Notes: a model not told the origin generated them from the letters alone. Positions 44,902-53,904 are shown, counted from the first letter of the stretch. The stretch: DNA of 64,000 nucleotides from Rhodococcus sp. SBT000017 (GCF_003688915.1 NZ_REFU01000001.1:2542001-2606000), one strand, 5' to 3'. A program made the numbers and translations.

Positions 44902-46335
44902 GTGGGAAAGAAATCCAGCAAGTCGCGATCGAAAGCGCACAAACGACGAACCACGGCGACACGATCCGGGGGCGGCCCACCGGCTCCCCACCCCGGTGCC
45001 ATACGTACTGAGCCCCAGCCAAGGCATCCCCTCTCAGCGGTGGCCCCACATTCTGCGGTCAGCGTCGCCGCCGCCGATTATCTTCGAAGCAGGGGCCACT
45101 CGCCCGGCAGCGGTGCACTCCATCCCACTGTCGCCCGGGCTTTCGCGCCGGACTCCACTACCCCACCGCGAGCGTCGGCCCAGGCCGCAGAACCGACGAT
45201 CGATACTGCAGCGCCGCCGGAGCGCCCACGTGCCCGCACGCCTGAAGCTGTTGCGCCCGCACCGCAGAGTTACGCACCCAAGCGCTCACCAGCCACCAGT
45301 TGTACCGATGAGATTTCCCAGGTCGAGCCGCTGGGGCTTGCGGTGACGTACTGGGGTGTCGGCGGGGCCGATGCCGAGCCCAGCCACGACGTGGCGATTC
45401 GCTTCACTGGATCGCGGGTGGAAGTCGAGGGCCATGCATCGACCGAGAAGGTCGGTTTCGATCGGACTCTGGTCGTGAAATCACGTCCTGCCGCTGGAGG
45501 CCGGTTCGCCGCGACCACCCGTATTCAGGGCATTGCCAGCGGGGAGTGGGAGGTGAGTGCGCGACGCATCGACGGGGGCGCAGACAGTAGCGAACGGCAG
45601 CAGAACTCTGTGCTCACCGCGCGCACTGCGCTACTGACATACGGTCCCGCTGTGCGGGTGTGGAGTTGGCCGGCGTTGGTAGCCGCGGGAGCGGTGGTTG
45701 CATTGATTGTTCAGGGATTCCTGCTCTCACGCATGGATGCCAATGTTGCTGCTGCTGTTGCAATTTCAGCTCTGAGTTGCGTTTTGGGATATATCGGTGC
45801 CAAGGTTTGGTACTTGATCTTGCACCGTCGACCGATATCTACTTTCATCCGCGCAGGAGCGTGCATACAAGGCTTCCTCCTCGTTTCGCTCGGCACCTTG
45901 GTCATCGGCGGAGCACTCGGGGGTATGGACGTCGGCGCAGTCCTGGATGCAACCACCCCGGGATTGTTTCTCGGCATGGCGATCGGTCGTCCGGGATGCT
46001 TCTTGGCGGGCTGCTGTTCGGGGCGTCCGACTCGATCTCGGTGGGGCCTGTTTTCGTCCGATCGCACCCTGGCGACGAGGAGGATTCCGGTTCAGCTCTA
46101 CGAGGCCGCTGCAGCCCTGTTGATCGCGGGAGTTGCGCTCGCCGCGGTACTTCAGGTCGACCTTCCCGTCGGAGGGCTGGTCTTCCTGGGGAGTATTGCC
46201 GCATACACATTGGTCCGGCAAGGCCTGTTTCTGTTTCGAGTGGACGCGCACACTCGTCGAGGCCGACTCACTGTCTCGCTCATCTGCTGCGCGGTCCTCA
46301 TCGGCGTCCTCGCAGCGTCGCAGGTGCTCTCGTGA
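44902..46335 (+). CDS. Lgt-like prolipoprotein diacylglyceryl transferase family protein with long N-terminal extension
   Basis: A 477-residue protein from GTG (GKKSSKSRSKAHKRRTT). The first 140 residues are Lys/Arg- then Pro/Ala-rich and disordered; residues 145-245 form a soluble beta-rich domain (VEPLGLAVTYWGVGG, then SRVEVEGHASTEKVGFDR); residues 250-477 are the membrane part with Lgt hallmarks MAIGRPGCFLAGCCSGRPT, RWGLFSSD and RRIPVQLYEAAAALL. Lgt puts diacylglycerol on the lipobox Cys of prelipoproteins. This is shorter and more divergent than housekeeping Lgt, so it may serve the island's own lipoproteins. BlaI-type operators precede it; the rhodanese gene overlaps its stop. Confidence 0.78.
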   Translation: MGKKSSKSRSKAHKRRTTATRSGGGPPAPHPGAIRTEPQPRHPLSAVAPHSAVSVAAADYLRSRGHSPGSGALHPTVARAFAPDSTTPPRASAQAAEPTIDTAAPPERPRARTPEAVAPAPQSYAPKRSPATSCTDEISQVEPLGLAVTYWGVGGADAEPSHDVAIRFTGSRVEVEGHASTEKVGFDRTLVVKSRPAAGGRFAATTRIQGIASGEWEVSARRIDGGADSSERQQNSVLTARTALLTYGPAVRVWSWPALVAAGAVVALIVQGFLLSRMDANVAAAVAISALSCVLGYIGAKVWYLILHRRPISTFIRAGACIQGFLLVSLGTLVIGGALGGMDVGAVLDATTPGLFLGMAIGRPGCFLAGCCSGRPTRSRWGLFSSDRTLATRRIPVQLYEAAAALLIAGVALAAVLQVDLPVGGLVFLGSIAAYTLVRQGLFLFRVDAHTRRGRLTVSLICCAVLIGVLAASQVLS

Positions 46336-46829
46336 TCACCGAACGTATTTTTATGCGTGTGCCTTTCGGTGATCACCTCGATGCGATGGCACCGCATTCG
46401 GTGTCCCGATCGACGCTCCGTAGTCCGGCATCGATACTGACTGTCCTCGTCCTTGCACTCGCTGGATGTACCGGCGGCGAGGTCTCTGAGCCCACCGCGT
46501 CGATGCCCGTTGCTACACGGGCGGAACTGCTCGATCCCGCTGACTTCGCCGCCGCAATCGCCGATCCCGCCCGAGTCACGATCAACGTCCATACCCCCGA
46601 CGAGGGCCAGCTCCCGGGAACCGACTCGAGCCTTCCCTTCGACCAGATCCGACAACAGGCCGCGACGTTGCCGCCCGACCGGACCACGCCGCTGGCGATC
46701 TACTGCCGTACCGGGACAATGAGCGCCACCGCTGCGAAAGAACTGGCCTCTCTCGGCTACACCGATGTCGTCGAACTACAAGGCGGCATGCTCGCGTGGC
46801 GAAACACCGGACGAACCATCGGAGAATGA
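46332..46829 (+). CDS. Rhodanese-like lipoprotein
   Basis: A protein of up to 165 residues; GTG at 46332 overlaps the lgt-like stop (GTGA), and ATGs at 46353 and 46386 give shorter forms. Signal peptide ILTVLVLALAGCTGG contains a clear lipobox (LALAGC), so the protein would be anchored outside the membrane and is itself a substrate of the Lgt-like protein upstream. One rhodanese domain follows: VTINVHTPDEGQLPGTDSSL and the catalytic loop IYCRTGTMSATAAKEL, with the active Cys present. Likely a sulfur transfer or copper-responsive thiol function outside the cell. Confidence 0.78.
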   Translation: MITERIFMRVPFGDHLDAMAPHSVSRSTLRSPASILTVLVLALAGCTGGEVSEPTASMPVATRAELLDPADFAAAIADPARVTINVHTPDEGQLPGTDSSLPFDQIRQQAATLPPDRTTPLAIYCRTGTMSATAAKELASLGYTDVVELQGGMLAWRNTGRTIGE

Positions 46830-47181
46830 TCACGCACGTTCCGCACCACCGCCCCCGAAGGTCGAGCACCAGAACGTGTCCGATGAAATCGAATGCCGAG
46901 ATCGTCTTGGTCAGGGTTCACCAGGTCGGGACCGGACAATTCGCCGATGGTTCCCGCTGCTGCCGGGAAGTAGTCGATATCGGTTTGCCACCGGGCGCAA
47001 CGGAGTCGAACGGGCCCCCTCCCCGTACCGCCGAATCAGAACCTCTCGCGCATGCTGTCCCGCTCAGTGCTACCAGCGCAGGCGTGCCCTCGCCCCAGGT
47101 TGCCTTCTCCTCGGCGGTGGTTCGGCTCCGTCGGCCGACTCGCTCACGATCGACAACGTATGGACGTGCTGGCAGCGCGCG
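46830..47181. other. Gap of about 350 bp without a supported gene
   Basis: Frames here are Arg/Pro-rich and give no recognisable protein. The promoter of the small membrane protein at 47182 should lie at its right end. Confidence 0.4.
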
Positions 47182-47562
47182 ATGTCAGGCGAAGAACGAG
47201 ACGGCCGGTCGTCGGAAGACGCGGGCGGCCCCTACACCGAGGCGTACAAGCGTGAGCGCCGCCGTCAAGGTCGGGGTTGGGTGGTCCTGATGGCGGGTGT
47301 CGTGATCGGTGCGACCCACGTCGTAATTCATCTCGGGCAGCTTCGGTTTCTTCCGAGCGCCGGATGGCAGGATCTCGCGGTCGGCTATCCGATGGCGATG
47401 GTCCTCGCGCTCGTCGGTCTCATGATGATCGCTTCCCGCACCCGAAAGCCGAGGGGCGAGTATTGCGGACTCGCTCCCGTGATCTGTAGTGCCGCGCGGG
47501 GCATTTCATCCCACCGCGCAGGATGCCAACGTCATGGCCCCCAGCAGGGCCACTACTGGTAA
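47182..47562 (+). CDS. Small two-TM membrane protein, unknown function
   Basis: A 126-residue frame starting MSGEERDGRSSEDAGG. A charged segment (AYKRERRRQGRG) precedes two hydrophobic helices, WVVLMAGVVIGATHVVIHLG and LAVGYPMAMVLALVGLMMIA, then a Cys- and His-containing tail that overlaps the 3' end of the M56 peptidase gene on the other strand. The helices look like real protein, the tail less so. No family recognised. Confidence 0.45.
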   Translation: MSGEERDGRSSEDAGGPYTEAYKRERRRQGRGWVVLMAGVVIGATHVVIHLGQLRFLPSAGWQDLAVGYPMAMVLALVGLMMIASRTRKPRGEYCGLAPVICSAARGISSHRAGCQRHGPQQGHYW

Positions 47563-48468
47563 CGCAGGCAGGGCAACGGCGGTGCACGCTACGAACGCCC
47601 GCGCCCACCGGAGGGGAGCATGCGGGATCACTCGGTCCACGGCGAGACGATCGAGCCGCACAACGGTGGCATCGGAAACCATACCGAGGGCGGGCAGAGG
47701 AACAGGGTGCGGGCGCAGCGAAGTCAGAGCGCGCCGCACGGGGTCTCGTCCGTGCGAGCGGGCTGCGCGGGCGTCCGCGTCGAGTTCGACCAGAGCGCGC
47801 ACGAGCGAAGGTGACGCTCGCATGATCGGTAGCCACGGAAACGCATAGGCCACCGACTCGGCAATGCCTACGAGCAGATGATGCCGGCCATCGATGTGTG
47901 CACGTTCGTGTGCGAGGACCGCCTCGACTTCAGCAGGCGTCAACTGCGTACGCAGCCCCTCGCTGGCCACGACCATCGCCGGTCGTCCCGCGACGCTGTA
48001 CGCGAGAGGACTGTCCAACGGAAGCCACAAGGTCGACGCGGGTTGATTCGAACCGGAAAACCCGACGCCTCCAGCGATGATGCGCAGCAGATCGATGTGC
48101 CGCTCGTACACTCGCCGTCGCTCACACACTGCGCGCCTCAGGTGGACGATCCAGCGGACTGCGCCGCAGCCCAACATCGCAATCCCGACAACCCCGACGA
48201 TGGCCTCGACGCGGGCAGGTATGTCGCCCTGAAGGGCGAGCCAGCATTGGTGTGCGATGTCGACCAGGGTCGTCACGCCCCCATGACTGGGGATCGCACT
48301 GAGCACGACCGGTACCGCAATGCTGACCAAGGTGCCCACAACGAGCGCCGACCACGTCAAGAGCGTGACGTGCGCATCGATACCTCTGTCGATCATCGAC
48401 CTCATCAGCAATGGCGCGGCAGCCGCAACCAACAGCCCACCGAGGGCCCACAGGAGTACGGCAGTCAC
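47506..48468 (-). CDS. M56-family (BlaR1-like) membrane metallopeptidase
   Basis: A 320-residue membrane protein with about four TM segments, the zinc-peptidase motif VLAHERAHIDGRHH (HExxH variant HERAH) near residue 190 and a downstream ELDADARAA that could give the third ligand. No penicillin-binding sensor domain follows, unlike BlaR1. The start overlaps the stop of the BlaI-type repressor (ATGA), the usual repressor/protease pair in which the protease inactivates the repressor after a signal. Given the copper genes it controls, the signal may be copper or envelope stress rather than a beta-lactam. Confidence 0.85.
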   Translation of the reverse strand: MTAVLLWALGGLLVAAAAPLLMRSMIDRGIDAHVTLLTWSALVVGTLVSIAVPVVLSAIPSHGGVTTLVDIAHQCWLALQGDIPARVEAIVGVVGIAMLGCGAVRWIVHLRRAVCERRRVYERHIDLLRIIAGGVGFSGSNQPASTLWLPLDSPLAYSVAGRPAMVVASEGLRTQLTPAEVEAVLAHERAHIDGRHHLLVGIAESVAYAFPWLPIMRASPSLVRALVELDADARAARSHGRDPVRRALTSLRPHPVPLPALGMVSDATVVRLDRLAVDRVIPHAPLRWARAFVACTAVALPALPVVALLGAMTLASCAVG

Positions 48469-48821
48469 CTCTGACGCTCTTTCAGACCGCGGGTGAGCAC
48501 CTTCGATTCGTCATCGGAAGCGCCGCGGGCGAAGTGCAGCAGCACGCTCGTCGGGTCGCCGGTCGATTCGAGAAGTATTCGCAAGGCGTCGGAGGCGGCT
48601 TCTTCCCTGCTTCGGGTGGCTTCGTACCAATATGCCCGTCCGTTGCGTTGTCGGTGTACCCAGCCTTTACGGTGCAAATTGTCGAGCACCGTCTGAATCG
48701 TGGTGTACGCCGGTTCTCGACCGTCCTCGAGTTGATCGATGACATCACGAACCCGGACTGCGGCGCTGGTATTCCACACCACGTCCATCACCAGAGCTTC
48801 GAGCTCTCCCAAACCCTGCAT
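48465..48821 (-). CDS. BlaI/MecI/CopY-family repressor
   Basis: A 118-residue winged-helix repressor: LGELEALVMDVVWNTSAAVRV, then the recognition-helix region PAYTTIQTVLDNLHRKGWVHR and the wing RNGRAYWYEATRSREEAA, ending in a dimerisation tail. The CxC metal hook of Enterococcus CopY is absent, so direct copper sensing by that site is not expected. It is the likely binder of the CTACTAT-N5-ATAGTAG sites in this island; BlaI-type operators elsewhere have the related TACTA...TAGTA form. Coupled to the M56 peptidase gene. A weak operator lies in its own upstream region. Confidence 0.88.
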   Translation of the reverse strand: MQGLGELEALVMDVVWNTSAAVRVRDVIDQLEDGREPAYTTIQTVLDNLHRKGWVHRQRNGRAYWYEATRSREEAASDALRILLESTGDPTSVLLHFARGASDDESKVLTRGLKERQR

Positions 48822-48868
48822 GAGTGCCTCCTAGGCGCGTGTTCACTCTATCCCGTCGAACGAGCCAG

Positions 48869-48887
48869 CTACGTGATCCTTCGGTAG
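48869..48887. promoter_or_regulatory. Weak BlaI-type operator upstream of the repressor gene
   Basis: CTACGTGATCCTTCGGTAG keeps the outer CTAC and GTAG at exactly the same spacing as the strong sites but loses the inner bases. It lies 48 bp before the repressor start, where an autoregulatory site is expected. Confidence 0.45.
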
Positions 48888-48942
48888 CGAGCACCCTGGT
48901 CCGAGAGGTTTGCATGCCTCGAATACGAATGCGGCCGTAGGC

Positions 48943-50442
48943 TCACGCCAGGTAGGACACCGATGTCATCATTCCCGCTTCCCCGTGATAGAGGTTGTGG
49001 CAGTGCAGAAGCCACTGGCCGGGATTGTCGGTGTCGAAGTCGACTTCGACAGTTTGGTTCGGCAAGACCAGCGAGGTGTCCTTCCGGGGGCCTGATCCGG
49101 CACCGTTGACAACCTCGAAGGTGTGTCCGTGCAGATGCATGGGATGAAACATCGTGGTGGCGTTGACGAAGCGAAGTCGTACTCTTTCGCCTTCGCGAAC
49201 GTCGAGGGGGGTGTGCTGCTCGTACGTCTCACCGTTGAGCGTCCAGGTGTACCCGCCCATCTCCATCCCGAGAGCGATGTCGTACGTGCGATCCGGCTCG
49301 CGTGCGGACAAGCGGACCGTATCGAGCGACATCAGTTGATCAGCCATCACCGGGGCTGCAGAGAGTTCGGCAGGCCGGACTGAGGACTGCGGCGCGGCGC
49401 CTGGCCCGGTACGCAACACAGCGAACCCGCTCCCGTCCTTACCTTCCGCGGCGGCGACAATCGGAAACGCCCCGTCCTGCAAGGTGATGATTGCGTCGTA
49501 ACGCTCTCCCATCCCTATCAACAAGCATTGCGCCTGCTCGGGCTGAACCGGAAATCCGTCGCTGTGAGTAACAGTGAGAGGATGCCCCCCCACTGCGAAA
49601 CGGAAGGCCGTGTCGGCAGCTGCGTTGATGATGCGCAGGCGCAGCCGCTGGCCCGGCCGTCCGCCGAGCACGATGGGGTCGGCGGCGATCTTGCCGTTGA
49701 TCAGGTAGTACGGGTAGCTCACGTCGCCGGTGTCGCCACCGAGAGGCGACTGGGCGGTGGGCGCGCTCATCGACATGCCGCCCATCGACATGCCCTCGCT
49801 GCGCAGCCGTTCGAGTTCTCGATCGGGGTCGCCGGCTACCCCGTCGAGCCAGTCGTCCAGGACCAGGACGGCTTCGAGGTCGTAGTCCGAGCCGTCGGCG
49901 GGGTCCTCGACGATCAGCGGTGCATACAGTCCTCTGTCGAGTTGGGTACCGACGTGAGGGTGAAAGAAGTACGTGCCCGCGTCGGGCACGGTGAAGTCGT
50001 AGCCGAACGAGTCACCGGAAGCCACAGCCGGCTGAGTCAGGCCCGGCACTCCGTCCATGTCGTTGCGCAAGGCGATTCCGTGCCAATGGATCGTCGTCTC
50101 CTGCTCGAGGCGGTTGTCGAGCTGTGCGCGCAACACATCACCTCGGCTCAGGCGAATCTCGGCACCGGGGAGTCTGTCGCCGAAAGTCCAGGTCTGTACC
50201 TGCACTCCGCCGAGGTCGATCGTGCTCGACTGAGCTCTCAAGGAAATATCGACTTGTCTGCCGACGGCCGAGCGCCGCGCGTCCTCGGCCTGTCCCACCA
50301 CATCGGAGTCCGGTCCGACAACTGTCGCTGCGGACGAGCCATTGCCGCATGCCGCCAACACGACGGCACTCGTTCCGGCCGCGCTCAGCGCGAGAAAGTT
50401 GCGGCGCGTGAGCGAGAACGCACCTGCCCGCTGCCTGGTCAT
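48943..50442 (-). CDS. Tat-exported multicopper oxidase
   Basis: A 499-residue cupredoxin-fold oxidase. The start at 50442 is chosen for its GGGAG box six bases upstream; it opens with the twin-Arg signal SLTRRNFLALSAAG followed by VVLAACGNG, which also has a lipobox. Copper sites are complete: ETTIHWHGIALRN, TYFFHPHVGTQ, HPMHLHGHTFEV and LLHCHNLYHGEAGMM. A Met-rich segment (SEGMSMGGMSMSAP) at about residue 245 matches the cuprous-oxidase Met loops of CueO-type enzymes. Predicted to oxidise Cu(I) to the less toxic Cu(II) outside the membrane. Transcribed after the TlpA-like gene. Confidence 0.93.
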   Translation of the reverse strand: MTRQRAGAFSLTRRNFLALSAAGTSAVVLAACGNGSSAATVVGPDSDVVGQAEDARRSAVGRQVDISLRAQSSTIDLGGVQVQTWTFGDRLPGAEIRLSRGDVLRAQLDNRLEQETTIHWHGIALRNDMDGVPGLTQPAVASGDSFGYDFTVPDAGTYFFHPHVGTQLDRGLYAPLIVEDPADGSDYDLEAVLVLDDWLDGVAGDPDRELERLRSEGMSMGGMSMSAPTAQSPLGGDTGDVSYPYYLINGKIAADPIVLGGRPGQRLRLRIINAAADTAFRFAVGGHPLTVTHSDGFPVQPEQAQCLLIGMGERYDAIITLQDGAFPIVAAAEGKDGSGFAVLRTGPGAAPQSSVRPAELSAAPVMADQLMSLDTVRLSAREPDRTYDIALGMEMGGYTWTLNGETYEQHTPLDVREGERVRLRFVNATTMFHPMHLHGHTFEVVNGAGSGPRKDTSLVLPNQTVEVDFDTDNPGQWLLHCHNLYHGEAGMMTSVSYLA

Positions 50443-50502
50443 ACACATCTCCCAATTCTGTAGAAGTCCGTCCGCCGGCGGGCGTTCGATCCTCGCCGCG
50501 TT

Positions 50503-50534
50503 GCTGGTGCTGGTGCTCGTGCTCGTGCTCGTGC
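50503..50534. repeat. Hexamer tandem repeat after the TlpA gene
   Basis: Five successive six-base units, two GCTGGT then three GCTCGT, followed by GCTGAG, in the gap between the TlpA-like stop and the oxidase start. A likely slippage-prone tract. Confidence 0.6.
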
Positions 50535-50539
50535 TGAGA

Positions 50540-51175
50540 TCAGCGCACAAGCGCTGTTACCGCCTCCCGCACCTGACTCGGGTCGTAGAACACCGGCGTC
50601 GAGGTGATGCGCTCGATCGTTCCATCGCTCTGGACCAAGAAACTCAGGGGCAGGACAGGGGGCGCGTCAAGTGTCTGCAACGCCGCGTCGGCCTGATCGA
50701 ACGAGGGATAGTGCACTCCCAGCTCGGTGAGCAGGCTCAATGCCGCATCGGCATCGTCTTGGACGTTGAGACCGACGACCCGAACCGCATCCGGTTCTGC
50801 GGCGTACTGGGCCAGAACCGGAATCTCCTGTCTACACGGACCGCACCACGACGCCCAGACATTGAGCAATGTGGGTTGCCCAGCCAGGGAGGTCCCCAGA
50901 TCGGATAAGTCCGACGTTCCCAAGCATCGTGCGGACGTACCGACGAGCTCGCCAGTTACGGGGGACGGAACCGGCGACGAGGTCGGGCACGGCTCGAGGG
51001 CAGCACGGGTAGCGATCACTGCCGACGGGAGATCCTCGTCCTCGACGTGAGGTGCCGATCCTGCGGACCCCACCGACTGGGTCGAGGGATCTCGAGACCA
51101 CAATGCCAGCGCTCCAACAACTGTCACGATGACGATGATCGCAAGTAGGGACCAGCGTGTCGTCACCCGCTGCAC
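50540..51175 (-). CDS. TlpA-like membrane-anchored thiol-disulfide oxidoreductase
   Basis: A 211-residue protein with an N-terminal TM anchor (WSLLAIIVIVTVVGALALW), a linker, and a thioredoxin fold carrying the active site NVWASWCGPCRQEIPVL near residue 112 and the cis-Pro region PPVLPLSFLVQSDG. Two extra Cys (LEPCPTSS and ARCLGTSD) precede the fold. TlpA-like proteins reduce disulfides or copper sites outside the membrane. First gene of the operon with the multicopper oxidase; a perfect BlaI-type operator lies 64 bp upstream. Confidence 0.88.
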   Translation of the reverse strand: MQRVTTRWSLLAIIVIVTVVGALALWSRDPSTQSVGSAGSAPHVEDEDLPSAVIATRAALEPCPTSSPVPSPVTGELVGTSARCLGTSDLSDLGTSLAGQPTLLNVWASWCGPCRQEIPVLAQYAAEPDAVRVVGLNVQDDADAALSLLTELGVHYPSFDQADAALQTLDAPPVLPLSFLVQSDGTIERITSTPVFYDPSQVREAVTALVR

Positions 51176-51239
51176 CCTGCACCTCTGTCTCGTTCACCTC
51201 GACGATGTCTTCCGGTCTGTCAGCGTCATACTACACGAT

Positions 51240-51258
51240 CTACTATCTTCGATAGTAG
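51240..51258. promoter_or_regulatory. BlaI/CopY-type operator 3
   Basis: CTACTATCTTCGATAGTAG, perfect 7-bp arms. It precedes the tlpA-like operon and, more distantly, the divergent M23 peptidase gene. A second half-site-rich stretch (TACTACACGATC) adjoins it. Confidence 0.85.
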
Positions 51259-51623
51259 CAACGTGGATCCTGCACGCCGTCAACGCTTTCGCGGCCCCTT
51301 CACCCTCGGGCCTCACAGTGCCAGCACACAGCTCTCCGGCCGTTCGCCGAAGACGACCGTCCCCATCGAGGCGCACGATGAAGGCCGTCCAGCGACGCCG
51401 AGTCCTTCTGGCGCAGAAGATATTACGTACATGAACTTCGGCTCCCGAGAAACAACCCGACGATCGAAATGGGTCGCAGGGTGCGAATGTTACCGATGTA
51501 ATTCACTGTGACTGATGGTGCTTGTGCGGAAAGGGTGTAATAGTGATGCGGCGTGTCGCCTTGACTCGAAGGCGACCTGAATTACTGCCAGGTATGCAGT
51601 TGCCGTCCAGGAGGACCACCGAC
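51259..51623 (+). other. Gap of about 365 bp upstream of the M23 peptidase gene
   Basis: Contains the leader of the peptidase gene. In-frame ATG and GTG codons at 51522-51594 lie upstream of the chosen start but encode no plausible N-terminus. No RNA element recognised. Confidence 0.4.
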
Positions 51624-52802
51624 ATGAGACCTCTGCCCTCGTCCTCGTACATGGCGCACCGAACTCGGTGGGGTACTCGCATCCTCGTCGGTACCGCGTT
51701 CGTGGGAGGCATCCTCGCGCTGGCACCCACGGCGTCTGCAGCCCCGGACGCCGATCCGGCTGCGCCGCCGCCTGCCTTCCCCGCGCAGGCCCAATCGGAC
51801 CCGCACGTCCAACAGGAGGTCCTCGATCTCGTCGTCGGCGCACTACGCGAGATTCGCGCCAACGGTGCTCTCGACGACCTGGCCGGCCCACAGAGCCGCA
51901 TCGTCTCCTGCCTCGTGGGCACGATCGGAGCCACCGATACAGCTGACGGACCAACGGGAGCCCTTTCGCGACTGATCCCCTGTCTCGCGCCGATCGACGA
52001 CATCGACCCCACAGTTCTCCCCCGACTGGTGTCGTCGATGGACGTCGCCACACTTGCATCCACACTCGCGGCCGCCGAGACTCCCCACGATCCGGCCACC
52101 CCGCACACCTCGTCGCGCGGACATGCGGCGGTCCCACCCGGCAGGTCGAACGCCGAGCCCTCGACCGAACAACCGACCGCCCAAGGCACCCAGGACACTC
52201 AGGACCCCGAGTCGGCCGCCGAGTCGGCCGACTCGGCGACGCCCGAACTGCCCGCGCTCGAACCCGACGCCACTGTGCCTGAAACGTCGGCACCCGGCAC
52301 GTCATCTGAAACAACGACACCCGAAACCACGACACCCGAGGCGGGCGATCATTCGTCGGCCGCCCCGCAATCCCCTACCGGCACAACAGGGTCGAGCAAC
52401 GGAAAGTATCGTGCGCCGACAACAGGAACGTTGACCTCGACCTTCGGCGACGGCCGCGCCCATCAAGGAATCGACATCGCCAACTCCACCGGTACACCGA
52501 TCGTCGCCGTTGCGGACGGCGAGGTGATCAGCGCGGGACCGGCCCAGGGCTTCGGACTCTGGGTGCGTATACGCCACGATGACGGCACCGTAACGACCTA
52601 CGGGCACAACAACGACAACCTCGTGACCGTAGGTCAACGCGTCACTGCTGGTGAAGAAATTGCGACGGTAGGAAACCGGGGTATCTCCACCGGTCCACAT
52701 CTGCACTTCGAGGTCGACACACCCGCCGGCAACAAGGTCGACCCCAGACTTTGGCTCGCGGAACGCGGAGCCACCATCACCGGTTCGGATCGTGACTCGT
52801 AG
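51624..52802 (+). CDS. Secreted M23-family (LytM) peptidase
   Basis: A 392-residue exported protein; start chosen for AGGAGG nine bases upstream and for the signal peptide it gives (ILVGTAFVGGILALAPTASAA). After an alanine-rich helical domain comes a long Ser/Thr/Pro/Glu linker (residues 165-285), then the LytM domain: LTSTFGDGRAHQGIDIANS and TVGNRGISTGPHLHFEV. The zinc ligands are present as H-x8-D-type HQGID and HLH. It cuts peptidoglycan cross-links or activates amidases. Convergent with a second M23 gene of very similar catalytic domain. Confidence 0.88.
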   Translation: MRPLPSSSYMAHRTRWGTRILVGTAFVGGILALAPTASAAPDADPAAPPPAFPAQAQSDPHVQQEVLDLVVGALREIRANGALDDLAGPQSRIVSCLVGTIGATDTADGPTGALSRLIPCLAPIDDIDPTVLPRLVSSMDVATLASTLAAAETPHDPATPHTSSRGHAAVPPGRSNAEPSTEQPTAQGTQDTQDPESAAESADSATPELPALEPDATVPETSAPGTSSETTTPETTTPEAGDHSSAAPQSPTGTTGSSNGKYRAPTTGTLTSTFGDGRAHQGIDIANSTGTPIVAVADGEVISAGPAQGFGLWVRIRHDDGTVTTYGHNNDNLVTVGQRVTAGEEIATVGNRGISTGPHLHFEVDTPAGNKVDPRLWLAERGATITGSDRDS

Positions 52803-53003
52803 TCGAGCCTCGACCGCACGGCCCGCCGATGGGAACGAATTCCGCACTGTTGCACTGACTTCGGATGCGTCTCTGCGGTCTCGTTTTCACCATCAGACCT
52901 GAACCCTCGGTGCCTCGACATGTTCAGCGGGCGCGCAGTACGATCGCCCGCATTCCGGTAAGTTCGCCGTACCTACTGCGAGCCCGAGAGGTGAAACGGG
53001 GGC

Positions 53004-53789
53004 CTACGACCGAACAGCCGCGTCGGACAGCGCGACACCCCGAGAGGCGAGCCACTCCTGAGGATCGACCTTGCTCCCCGCCGCGTCGACGACCTCGAAA
53101 TGCAGGTGAGGCCCGGTCGATTGGCCACGATTGCCGACGGTGGCGATCTGCTCACCGGCTTGTACTCGTTGCCCCACGGTCACCAAGGTTTGATCGATGT
53201 GCCCGTAGACCGTTGTCGTTCCATCGTCATGTTGAAGACGTACCCAGAGGCCGAATCCGTCTGCAGGACCGGAGTCGAGCACGGTAGCGTCGGCTGCCGC
53301 GTAGACGGGAGTTCCGATAGCGTTGGCGATGTCGAGCCCGGTGTGCGTAGTCCCCCATCGTGGACCGAAATCCGAGGTCAGGGTCCCGGCGACCGGACGA
53401 ACGACGAGTGGTCGCAGCGCCGCTGCATCACGCGCAGCGCTCTCCTCTGCCCTTCGTTGCCCCTTCGCCAACTGCTCGATCGCATCGTTGATATTGGAGA
53501 TCTCCGGTATGGCGAGGATCTGAGGCAAGTATTCGGCCACCGGGTCCTGCATCGGTGTCGCTTCGTGCACGGGGACTGCCTGCGCCTGGGCGGGACTCGC
53601 ATATTGGGCACCCGCCGTGACCAGAGCGCCCGCTGCCACCGCAATACCGACAGCGACACTGCCGCGGCGCTCGGTGGCGCGCGCCCGAGCGCGATGCCGC
53701 CCTCTCGGCGTCACCGCCACTCCCGGCACGTCACAGTCCATCAACTGTCGACGTCGGTCGGTCATGCGGGTCATACGGTGTTGTGCCAC
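53004..53789 (-). CDS. Second secreted M23-family (LytM) peptidase
   Basis: A 261-residue protein with an N-terminal basic region, a hydrophobic signal or anchor (VAVGIAVAAGALVTAGAQYA), a short helical linker (IEQLAKGQRRAEESAARDAA) and a LytM domain: LTSDFGPRWGTTHTGLDIAN and TVGNRGQSTGPHLHFEV, with all zinc ligands. The catalytic domain is close to that of the converging gene, pointing to duplication with different linkers. A BlaI-type operator lies 116 bp upstream, putting cell-wall remodelling under the same control as copper oxidation. Alternative starts lie 5 and 8 codons in. Confidence 0.88.
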   Translation of the reverse strand: MAQHRMTRMTDRRRQLMDCDVPGVAVTPRGRHRARARATERRGSVAVGIAVAAGALVTAGAQYASPAQAQAVPVHEATPMQDPVAEYLPQILAIPEISNINDAIEQLAKGQRRAEESAARDAAALRPLVVRPVAGTLTSDFGPRWGTTHTGLDIANAIGTPVYAAADATVLDSGPADGFGLWVRLQHDDGTTTVYGHIDQTLVTVGQRVQAGEQIATVGNRGQSTGPHLHFEVVDAAGSKVDPQEWLASRGVALSDAAVRS

Positions 53790-53904
53790 AGCAGAGTCCT
53801 CGGTAATCGAATGGAGCGAGGCGAAGTCATCGACGTGCGCACCTCACTGATGTATCGAACGGATCACGACGCGATAACGAAAAGATACACGACGAGTGGG
53901 GTAA

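Noticed and set aside
47506..48821. BlaI-M56 pair as a beta-lactam resistance system
   Set aside because: No beta-lactamase or PBP2a-like gene nearby, the M56 protein lacks a penicillin-sensor domain, and the matching operators precede copper and envelope genes.
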